This document shows positions 1 through 5,265 of a stretch of DNA of 5,265 nt, piece after piece (positions within the stretch are counted from its first letter, which is position 1; the number at the start of each line of letters is the position of its first letter). Both the position numbers and the translations under genes were made by a program. Origin of the DNA: Halothiobacillaceae bacterium (GTDB taxonomy: Bacteria > Pseudomonadota > Gammaproteobacteria > Halothiobacillales > Halothiobacillaceae); the NCBI GenBank assembly GCA_011380105.1, contig DRZW01000216.1:1-5265 (forward strand). The letters run 5' to 3'. Under the pieces are notes generated by a model. The model was given only the letters and a program-made list of their open reading frames with translations. It was not told where the DNA came from and did no database searches.

Positions 1-272
1 AACTTATTCTTACCAATCAACAGGTAAATGCCATTTTGGTTAATATATTTGGCGGCATTGTGCGTTGCGATTTGATCGCGGAAGGCATTATTAACGCCGC
101 TAATGAAATTGATCTTACCGTCCCGACGGTGGTGCGTTTGGCCGGCACCAATGCGGAACAGGGTCGGAAAATGCTCGCTGAGTCTGGGCTTAATTTGCTC
201 GCTGAGCAAAGCTTAAGTGATGCGGCGAACCAAGCTGTTAAAGCGGCACGCGCAAATCAGGGTGGGGTGTAA
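1..272 (+). CDS. sucC: Succinyl-CoA synthetase (ADP/GDP-forming) beta subunit, C-terminal part
   Basis: This is the last 89 residues of the beta subunit of succinyl-CoA synthetase, cut by the left window edge. The enzyme is the TCA-cycle step that interconverts succinyl-CoA and succinate with nucleoside triphosphate formation, and acts in the cytosol with SucD. The reading frame is open from base 3, so the TTG at 36 is an internal leucine codon and not a start. The stretch [17 protein letters not shown] is a hallmark of the SucC ligase domain, near the site that meets the phosphohistidine of the alpha subunit. It is followed by the conserved [12 protein letters not shown] and the [15 protein letters not shown] tail, which match the E. 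coli protein closely as I remember it. The TAA stop shares its last base with the sucD ATG, which suggests translational coupling of the two subunits. Nothing looks broken. Identification is near certain. The N-terminal ATP-grasp domain lies outside the window. Confidence 0.97.
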   Translation, partial: LILTNQQVNAILVNIFGGIVRCDLIAEGIINAANEIDLTVPTVVRLAGTNAEQGRKMLAESGLNLLAEQSLSDAANQAVKAARANQGGV

Positions 273-1150
273 TGAGCATCTTAGTTGATAGCCAGACGGC
301 GGTTATTTGTCAGGGTTTTACCGGTAAGCAGGGCACCTTTCACTCCAAGCAGGCGTTAGCTTATGGCACTAATTTGGTAGGTGGTGTCACCCCCGGTAAA
401 GGTGGGCAGCGCCATTTAGGACTTCCCGTTTTTAACACGGTCAGTGAAGCGGTCGCGCAGACCGGAGCGAAGGCGAGCATGATCTATGTCCCGGCCCCCT
501 TTGCTGCCGACTCCATTCTTGAGGCAGCAGCGGCAGGTATTGAGGTGATCGCCTGTATTACTGAAGGCATTCCGATATTAGATATGCTTAAGGTAAATGC
601 AGTGCTCCAACAGGACTATCCGCAGGTATCACTAATTGGCCCTAATTGCCCTGGTATTATCACCCCGGATGAATGCAAAATCGGCATTATGCCGGGTGAG
701 ATTCATAAAAAAGGCTGTGTGGGCGTAATCTCACGTTCGGGTACTTTAACTTATGAAGCGGTTGATCAAACCACCAAGGCCGGGTTGGGTCAGAGCACCT
801 GTGTTGGCATTGGTGGTGATCCGATCGGAGGTTTGGATTTTGTTGATTGTCTGCAATTATTTGCCGATGACCCTCAAACCGAATGCGTGGTCTTGGTAGG
901 TGAGATTGGCGGTGATGCGGAAGAGACGGCGGCAGAATTTATAGCTGCGGGTTATCCTAAGCCGGTGATTGGCTATATAGCGGGTGCTAGTGCCCCGCCA
1001 GGCAAGCGTATGGGGCATGCAGGGGCAGTGATCGCCGGTGGTAGTGGCACTGCTGATGCCAAGTTTAGGGCCTTAGAGCAGGCGGGTGTGTTTATCACCC
1101 GTGACCCTACTCGGTTAGGTGAAACCGCGCTACAAGCACTTGGCCGCTGA
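272..1150 (+). CDS. sucD: Succinyl-CoA synthetase alpha subunit
   Basis: A complete 292-residue alpha subunit, close to the 289 residues of the E. coli protein. It binds CoA and carries the phosphorylated histidine of the TCA-cycle succinyl-CoA ligase. Residues 15-24 ([10 protein letters not shown]) form the CoA-binding Rossmann glycine motif. GPNCPG at 123-128 and SRSGTLTYE at 154-162 are family signatures. GEIGG at 210-214 contains Glu211, the likely partner of the phosphohistidine. His249 in the MGHAGA motif corresponds to E. coli His246, the phosphorylated residue. All expected catalytic residues are present. The ATG at 272 overlaps the sucC stop by one base, and a purine-rich run (AGGGTGGGG, 259-267) inside the sucC end can serve as ribosome binding site. 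nadE starts 16 bases downstream on the same strand. No promoter is visible here, so expression probably comes from upstream of sucC. Confidence 0.98.
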   Translation: MSILVDSQTAVICQGFTGKQGTFHSKQALAYGTNLVGGVTPGKGGQRHLGLPVFNTVSEAVAQTGAKASMIYVPAPFAADSILEAAAAGIEVIACITEGIPILDMLKVNAVLQQDYPQVSLIGPNCPGIITPDECKIGIMPGEIHKKGCVGVISRSGTLTYEAVDQTTKAGLGQSTCVGIGGDPIGGLDFVDCLQLFADDPQTECVVLVGEIGGDAEETAAEFIAAGYPKPVIGYIAGASAPPGKRMGHAGAVIAGGSGTADAKFRALEQAGVFITRDPTRLGETALQALGR

Positions 1151-1153
1151 GTC

Positions 1154-1158
1154 AGAGG
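1154..1158 (+). promoter_or_regulatory. Ribosome binding site that fixes the nadE start
   Basis: AGAGG lies just after the sucD stop, eight bases before the TTG at 1167. A second in-frame TTG at 1161 is only two bases away, which is too close. The in-frame GTG at 1119 would lie inside sucD, 32 bases before its end. The site therefore favours TTG 1167. This is inferred from spacing; no transcript or protein data are available. Confidence 0.6.
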
Positions 1159-1166
1159 TATTGACT

Positions 1167-2822
1167 TTGAGTGAACAAAAAAGCCTTAAAGTCGTAATCG
1201 CGCAAACCAACGCTCGGGTAGGTGCGGTTGCGGATAATGTCGAGCGGATCACGGCACAAATTGATCAAGCTCGGCTGGAAGATCAGGCCAATCTGATGAT
1301 TTTTCCTGAGTTAGTGATCTCAGGTTATCCCCCCGAAGATATTCTACTGCGCGATGATTTTCTTGCCCTATGTGACTGGGGGCTTAAAGAAGTGGTTGCG
1401 GCCAGCAAAGGTGTTGCTGTTGTTGTGGGTGTTCCGGCGCGGGCCGCGAATGGTGAGCTGGAAAACCAGGCTGTAGTGATCCAAGATGGGGTTATTCTTG
1501 CTCGCTATGCCAAGCAGCATTTGCCTAACTATGGTGTTTTTGACGAAGCCCGTTATTTCACTGCTGGCAACCAACCACTAGTGGTTGACATTGATGGCCT
1601 GAAACTGGGTGTTTTGATTCGTGAGGATGCTTGGCATCATCAGACCCTCCAAGCGACCCGTGAGGCGGGTGCGGATCTGATTTGCACCCTCAATGCCTCG
1701 CCCTACCATTGCCAAAAGCCTCAGCATCGCATTGATCAAATGCTGCGGCAGGCTCAAGATCTCGATTGTGCGATTGTCTACGTCAACTTAGTCGGTGGAC
1801 AGGATGAGCTGGTTTTTGATGGCCACTCATTTATTGCCACACCTGGTGGTTGTGTTGCCCATCAACCGGGGTTCACGCAAAGTTTGGGCTGGTTTGAATG
1901 CGATCTAGAAGGGCAAATTCTTGCCCATGGTGAACGGGCAACCTGGGATGATGATTTAGCCCAGATTTATCAAGCTATTGTTTGCGGCATTAGTGACTAT
2001 GTGCGTAAAAACGGCTTTTCAGGGGTTGTGCTGGGATTATCCGGGGGGATTGATTCCTCACTCGTGCTGGCGATGGCTGCGGATGCTGTTGGCCCGGAAA
2101 ACGTGCTTGCGGTACGCTTGCCCTCTCGTTACACCTCGCCGATCAGCCTGGAAGATGCCGAGCTGCAATGCAAGGCATTGGGGGTGCGCTGTGAGACGAT
2201 CTCGATTGAGCCGTTATTTGATGGCTTTTGTCACGCGCTTTCTGATACTTTTGCCGGTCTGGCTGATGATGTCACTGAAGAAAATCTCCAAGCCCGTGCC
2301 CGTGGCGTTATTTTAATGGCGATCTCTAATAAATTTGGTGGGCTGTTGCTAACCACGGGTAATAAATCAGAACTTGCGGTTGGTTATGCAACCTTGTATG
2401 GCGATATGGCCGGCGGCTTTGCGCCTATTAAGGATGTGCCTAAAACCCGGGTTTACGAACTGGCTCGGTATCGCAATCAACTGGGCAAAACTGCTGAGCC
2501 AACCTTGTTTGCCATCCCAGAGCGGGTAATAACCCGCGAGCCTTCAGCAGAATTGCGTGCTGATCAACGTGATGCCGATTCGCTGCCTCCTTACGAGATA
2601 CTTGATCAGATCATTCATGCCTTCGTTGAAGCAGACCAGAGTATTGATGAGATAATCGCGCAAGGATTGGATGAAGCCACGGTACGCCGGGTGGTGGGTA
2701 TGATTTTAACCAGTGAGTACAAACGTCGCCAGGCGCCGCCCGGGGTGCGAATCTCGGCGCGTGCTTTTGGTCGTGATCGGCGTTATCCCATCAGTTCAGG
2801 GTTTCGCCCGGATCGTGGTTGA
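1167..2822 (+). CDS. nadE: Glutamine-dependent-type NAD+ synthetase with the nucleophilic cysteine replaced by arginine
   Basis: A two-domain NAD+ synthetase of 551 residues from the TTG at 1167 (567 from the GTG at 1119), the usual length for the glutamine-dependent bacterial form. It performs the last step of NAD+ synthesis, amidating nicotinic acid adenine dinucleotide with ATP. Residues 7 to about 255 are a nitrilase-fold amidohydrolase domain, with Glu48 in FPELVISGYPPED and Lys116 in YAKQHLPNYGVFDE as two of the catalytic triad. The third member should be Cys in a CEDxW motif, but residues 151-156 read IREDAW, with Arg152 encoded by CGT at 1620-1622. The rest of the domain (LNASPYH 175-181, GGQDELVFDG 210-219) looks intact. 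The synthetase domain follows: ATP pyrophosphatase motif SGGIDS at 292-297, TTGNKSELAVGY at 396-407, PSAELR at 459-464 and KRRQAPPG at 519-526, all intact. I infer an ammonia-dependent enzyme, unless the base is an error. It lies 16 bases after sucD and is probably cotranscribed with it. Confidence 0.95.
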   Translation: MSEQKSLKVVIAQTNARVGAVADNVERITAQIDQARLEDQANLMIFPELVISGYPPEDILLRDDFLALCDWGLKEVVAASKGVAVVVGVPARAANGELENQAVVIQDGVILARYAKQHLPNYGVFDEARYFTAGNQPLVVDIDGLKLGVLIREDAWHHQTLQATREAGADLICTLNASPYHCQKPQHRIDQMLRQAQDLDCAIVYVNLVGGQDELVFDGHSFIATPGGCVAHQPGFTQSLGWFECDLEGQILAHGERATWDDDLAQIYQAIVCGISDYVRKNGFSGVVLGLSGGIDSSLVLAMAADAVGPENVLAVRLPSRYTSPISLEDAELQCKALGVRCETISIEPLFDGFCHALSDTFAGLADDVTEENLQARARGVILMAISNKFGGLLLTTGNKSELAVGYATLYGDMAGGFAPIKDVPKTRVYELARYRNQLGKTAEPTLFAIPERVITREPSAELRADQRDADSLPPYEILDQIIHAFVEADQSIDEIIAQGLDEATVRRVVGMILTSEYKRRQAPPGVRISARAFGRDRRYPISSGFRPDRG

Positions 2823-2834
2823 AAGCGTTAACCG
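2823..2834. other. Convergent junction between nadE and rsmE
   Basis: Twelve bases separate the stop codons of two convergent genes. A small GGTT...AACC inverted repeat (2817-2820 with 2830-2833) straddles the nadE stop. It gives only four or five pairs and has no T-run on either side, so I do not call it a terminator. Transcripts from each side may run into the opposite gene, or termination may be factor-dependent. Confidence 0.5.
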
Positions 2835-3569
2835 TTAGCCCAGATCACCCCACTGATACTGCAATACCGCCATGCCGGCAATGGCGGCGGTTTCTGCTCG
2901 AAGGATTCTCGGTCCGAGCGATAATGCTTTGAAGTGGGCAGCATCCGCCAAGGCGACTTCTTCTGGAGTAAACCCGCCCTCCGGGCCGACCAGAAACGCC
3001 ACCGAATCCGGCGTTGGCTGGCTTTTTAGTGTGCTTAACGACTGCGCTGCGCGCGGGTCGAGCACCAAGCGGGTGTCGGCTTGGGTTGCTTGCAGGGCTG
3101 TGGCCAGCGGGCTGATAGGGTTTATCGTCGGCAGGGTGTCGCGATGGCATTGCTCGCAGGCATTAATCATAATCTGTTGCCAGCGCAAACGTCGTTTCTC
3201 AGCTCGCGCGTCGTTTAAGTCCGGCACACTGCGCTCGGTAGTCACCGGCGTGATTTCTTTAACACCGAGCTCAACGGCTTTCTGAATAATCCATTCCATC
3301 TTCTCGCCTTTAGCCAGTGCGGCAATCAGGGTGATGGGTATCGTTTGTTCTGACTCGCTGTCGGTCACTGCGGTAATGCGCACCGAGGCATTACGTCGCT
3401 TTAGTGTCAGGGTGGCTTCGGCCCGCTTGCCGCGGCCATTGAATAATTGCAGCGATTGGTTGTTTTTCAGGCGCAGCACGTTGCGCAGGTAGTTGACCGT
3501 CTCGCCGGGTAAATCAATCGTCGAGCCAATAGCATAATTAGCATCAACATAAATCCGCCGGATACGCAT
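2835..3569 (-). CDS. rsmE: 16S rRNA (uracil1498-N3)-methyltransferase
   Basis: A complete 244-residue RsmE, the usual length of the family. It methylates N3 of U1498 in 16S rRNA of the small ribosomal subunit with S-adenosylmethionine. The N-terminal part (about 1-70) is the PUA-like RNA-binding domain, beginning MRIRRIYVD and containing HLRxVLRL-like YLRNVLRLK (27-35) and LFNGRG (42-47). The C-terminal part (about 75-244) is a SPOUT trefoil-knot methyltransferase with KGEKMEWIIQKAVELGV (87-103), VGPEGGFTPEE (194-204) and LGPRILRAETAAI (218-230), the SAM-binding knot signature. EQCHRD at 139-144 is slightly unusual: as I recall, a glycine or serine is more usual before the arginine. The ATG shares one base with the bioA stop (TAATG), so translation is probably coupled to bioA. 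It converges with nadE, 12 bases apart. Confidence 0.96.
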   Translation of the reverse strand: MRIRRIYVDANYAIGSTIDLPGETVNYLRNVLRLKNNQSLQLFNGRGKRAEATLTLKRRNASVRITAVTDSESEQTIPITLIAALAKGEKMEWIIQKAVELGVKEITPVTTERSVPDLNDARAEKRRLRWQQIMINACEQCHRDTLPTINPISPLATALQATQADTRLVLDPRAAQSLSTLKSQPTPDSVAFLVGPEGGFTPEEVALADAAHFKALSLGPRILRAETAAIAGMAVLQYQWGDLG

Positions 3570-4906
3570 TAGGCTACCGCGTGCTCGATGGCCTGCCGGG
3601 TGACATCGGCAATGTGTTGATAATCCTCAGCATCAAGGATATACGGTGGCATCCAGTAAATGCTATTGCCAAGCGGGCGGAGTAATAGCTCATGTTCCAG
3701 CGCGTATTGGTAGGCGCGAATACCACGACGTTCCCCGCTGGGGAATGGTTGGCCATTCATTTGTACCAAGTCCATCGCTGCGATCATGCCTGTGCGTCTG
3801 ACATTGCGGACACCGGGTAGTTTGGCGAGTTCTGCCAGATGCTGATCCATCAGTCGCTGTGATTGCTGATTGCGTTCTAATACGTTTTGTTCTTGAAATA
3901 AATCTAGGCTAGCCAAGGCCGCGCTACAGGCCAGCGGGTTGCCGGTGAAACTATGACTGTGTAAAAAAGCCCGCATCGTGGCGTAGTCATCATAAAAAGC
4001 GTTATAGATATTTTCTCGGGTTAAGATTGCGGCCAGTGGCAGATAGCCTGCGGTTAGTCCCTTGGACAGGCAAATAAAATCCGGGCTGATGTCGGCCTGC
4101 TCACAGGCAAATAGGGTGCCGGTGCGGCCAAAGCCAACGGCGATTTCATCGGCAATCAGGTGGACATTAAACTCATCACATAAAGCACGCAGGCCGCGTA
4201 TGTAATCCGGGTGGTGCATTAGCATCCCTGCCGCGCATTGCACCAGTGGCTCGACAATAACCGCAGCAGTCGTTCCAGACTTCTCTTGCAGAATAGCGCG
4301 CATGCCTTCTAAAGCTTGCTGTGCTTTTTGCTGTCCGCATTCAGTATCAAAATCATAGGCCGGGGATGGCGCAACGGCGGCATTGCGTAAAAGGGGTGCA
4401 TAGGTGTCTTTGTAAAGCCCGACATCACCCACTGACAGGGTGCCGAGGGTTTCACCGTGATAACTATTGGCAACGGTAATAAAGTCAGCTTTTTCGGGTT
4501 GGCCGCAGTTACGCCAGTAGTGGTGGCTCATTTTTAACGCCACCTCCACCCCGGAGGAACCATTATCGGCATAAAACACGCGGGTCAGTCCGGTTGGGGT
4601 GATCGCGCGGAGTCGCTCGGAGAGCTCAATTGCCGGTTGGTGAGAAAACCCAGCCAGAATGACGTGCTCAAGTTGGTCTAACTGATCCTTAATCCGCTGA
4701 TTAATATCAGGATTGGCGTGCCCGAAGATATTAACCCACCATGAGCTGATAACATCGAGGTAGCGATTGCCGTCAAAGTCATACAGCCATGCGCCTTCTC
4801 CCCGTTTGATGGGCACTAAGGGGATCGATTCGTGATCCTTCATTTGGGTGCAGGGATGCCAGAGGACGTTTAAATCGCGCTGTTGCCAGTGTTGATTCTT
4901 GCTCAT
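3569..4906 (-). CDS. bioA: Adenosylmethionine-8-amino-7-oxononanoate aminotransferase (DAPA synthase)
   Basis: A complete 445-residue class III pyridoxal-phosphate aminotransferase of biotin synthesis. It converts 7-keto-8-aminopelargonate to 7,8-diaminopelargonate, with S-adenosylmethionine as the usual amino donor, in the cytosol. Motifs run in the BioA order: WHPCTQMKDHE (16-26), SSWWVNIFGH (54-63, the twin Trp of the substrate pocket), NGSSGVE phosphate loop (115-121), SYHGET (148-153, Tyr149 stacking on the cofactor), ADEI (252-255, Asp253 to the pyridine nitrogen), LSKGLTAGYLPL (280-291, Lys282 Schiff base), GNPLAC (322-327) and LRPLGN (409-414, Arg410 likely binding the keto-acid carboxylate). 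Cys19 stands where E. coli has Tyr17. The ATG at 4906 follows the preceding stop by 11 bases; the ribosome binding site is weak (GGTAA). The gene overlaps rsmE by one base. No other biotin gene is in view. The biotin-specific motifs make confusion with another class III aminotransferase unlikely. Confidence 0.95.
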   Translation of the reverse strand: MSKNQHWQQRDLNVLWHPCTQMKDHESIPLVPIKRGEGAWLYDFDGNRYLDVISSWWVNIFGHANPDINQRIKDQLDQLEHVILAGFSHQPAIELSERLRAITPTGLTRVFYADNGSSGVEVALKMSHHYWRNCGQPEKADFITVANSYHGETLGTLSVGDVGLYKDTYAPLLRNAAVAPSPAYDFDTECGQQKAQQALEGMRAILQEKSGTTAAVIVEPLVQCAAGMLMHHPDYIRGLRALCDEFNVHLIADEIAVGFGRTGTLFACEQADISPDFICLSKGLTAGYLPLAAILTRENIYNAFYDDYATMRAFLHSHSFTGNPLACSAALASLDLFQEQNVLERNQQSQRLMDQHLAELAKLPGVRNVRRTGMIAAMDLVQMNGQPFPSGERRGIRAYQYALEHELLLRPLGNSIYWMPPYILDAEDYQHIADVTRQAIEHAVA

Positions 4907-4917
4907 GGGTTACCGGT

Positions 4918-5265
4918 TTAGCGTTCTTGGATGGTTTCGCTTACAGGACGGCCAAAGTGTCGGCCACTGGGTTGGGTGACCGATGCCAGCACCTGATCGC
5001 CTCTGTTCAGGGTGGTAATGCTGCTTGGTTTGCCATCGGGTGAAACCAGACGGATGGTTTCGGCGTGTTGCACGATGGCCGAGATAAGCTGGCCGTCATT
5101 GGTTTTTGCATCGATACGAACCATTGGCCGGCGTTCAATTTTATTGCGACCAACAGCTAGGGTGCGCGCCTGGCCATCAGCGTTCACAACCAGAACCGGG
5201 TCGCCGCTGGTCAATTCAGCCAGATATCGAATCCGGTCACCGGGGGTGATGACATAGCCATGCAC
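4918..5265 (-). CDS. 3-dehydroquinate synthase II (archaeal-type, aminotransferring), C-terminal part
   Basis: The last 115 residues of a protein cut by the right window edge. The first codon in view is GTG but is internal, since the family is roughly 350-370 residues long. Visible signatures, numbered within the fragment, are VHGYVITPG (1-9), YLAELTSGDPVLVV (14-27), VGRNKIERRPM (38-48), QHAETIRLV (66-74), LNRGDQVL (86-93) and GRHFG followed by ETIQE (101-114). Together these match the C-terminal region of 3-dehydroquinate synthase II (the MJ1249/AroB' family), as I remember it. In archaea this NAD-dependent enzyme deaminates and cyclises 2-amino-3,7-dideoxy-D-threo-hept-6-ulosonate to 3-dehydroquinate, replacing classical AroB. 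A bacterial relative, GriH of Streptomyces, instead makes 3-amino-4-hydroxybenzoate. Which reaction applies here cannot be told from the fragment. The TAA stop is 11 bases before bioA, so the genes are probably cotranscribed. The family call is strong; the exact function is open. Confidence 0.88.
   Translation of the reverse strand: MHGYVITPGDRIRYLAELTSGDPVLVVNADGQARTLAVGRNKIERRPMVRIDAKTNDGQLISAIVQHAETIRLVSPDGKPSSITTLNRGDQVLASVTQPSGRHFGRPVSETIQER

Noticed and set aside
36..38. TTG at 36 as the start of a separate 78-residue gene
   Set aside because: The frame is open to the window edge and the residues before it ([11 protein letters not shown]) continue the SucC sequence, so it is an internal codon of truncated sucC.
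1680..1690. Cys173 in LICTLNAS as a substitute nucleophile for the NAD+ synthetase amidase
   Set aside because: It lies on the next beta strand, 21 residues after the nucleophile site, in a position that is normally a hydrophobic core residue. The nitrilase nucleophile sits at the elbow just before E-D.
1978..2316. 112-residue open frame on the plus strand inside nadE
   Set aside because: It overlaps the intact synthetase domain of nadE in another frame and its product is low in sense, with many Cys, Trp and Arg. It is a shadow.
2817..2833. Possible hairpin terminator between nadE and rsmE
   Set aside because: GGTT and AACC can pair over only four or five bases around a seven-base loop and no T-run follows on either strand, so it is too weak to call.
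2872..3285. 137-residue open frame on the plus strand, antisense to rsmE
   Set aside because: It lies wholly within rsmE on the opposite strand, its product shows no recognisable family and is rich in Ser, Arg and Ala, as expected for a shadow frame, and rsmE has every family motif.
5012..5257. 81-residue plus-strand open frame opposite the 3-dehydroquinate synthase II gene
   Set aside because: The minus-strand frame has clear family motifs throughout. This one is its antisense shadow with no recognisable features.

Overview
This is a gene-dense bacterial chromosomal segment with no gap longer than 20 bases between genes. Base composition looks close to half GC by eye. The proteins resemble those of proteobacteria, most likely a gammaproteobacterium: the SucC/SucD and BioA sequences are of the proteobacterial kind, and a bioA-rsmE pair is familiar from groups such as Pseudomonas. 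I cannot name the genus. The last gene is a 3-dehydroquinate synthase II, a family best known from archaea and scattered in bacteria, so the host is not a textbook enteric.

The plus-strand half (1-2822) holds the 3' end of sucC, complete sucD and a complete two-domain NAD+ synthetase gene (nadE). sucC and sucD overlap by one base (TAATG). nadE follows 16 bases after sucD, with its own Shine-Dalgarno-like AGAGG and probably a TTG start. The three look like one transcription unit that makes succinyl-CoA synthetase and then NAD+.

The minus-strand half (5265 down to 2835) reads, in transcription order: the C-terminal third of 3-dehydroquinate synthase II, bioA and rsmE. The spacing is 11 bases and then a one-base TAATG overlap, so this also looks like an operon. 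It combines an early aromatic-pathway step, a biotin-pathway aminotransferase and a 16S rRNA methyltransferase, which share no obvious pathway. The two units converge tail to tail with only 12 bases between stop codons and no clear terminator.

Two observations stand out. First, the NAD+ synthetase keeps the whole glutamine-amidohydrolase domain, but Arg152 (CGT) stands where the family has its nucleophilic cysteine (TGT/TGC), in the IREDAW stretch that is normally xCEDxW. If real, the enzyme cannot use glutamine and should depend on free ammonia. Second, the 3-dehydroquinate synthase II raises the question of whether this organism makes 3-dehydroquinate by the archaeal route, or an aminohydroxybenzoate-type product as in the GriH branch of the family. 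I saw no mobile element, tRNA, rRNA, CRISPR array or phage gene.
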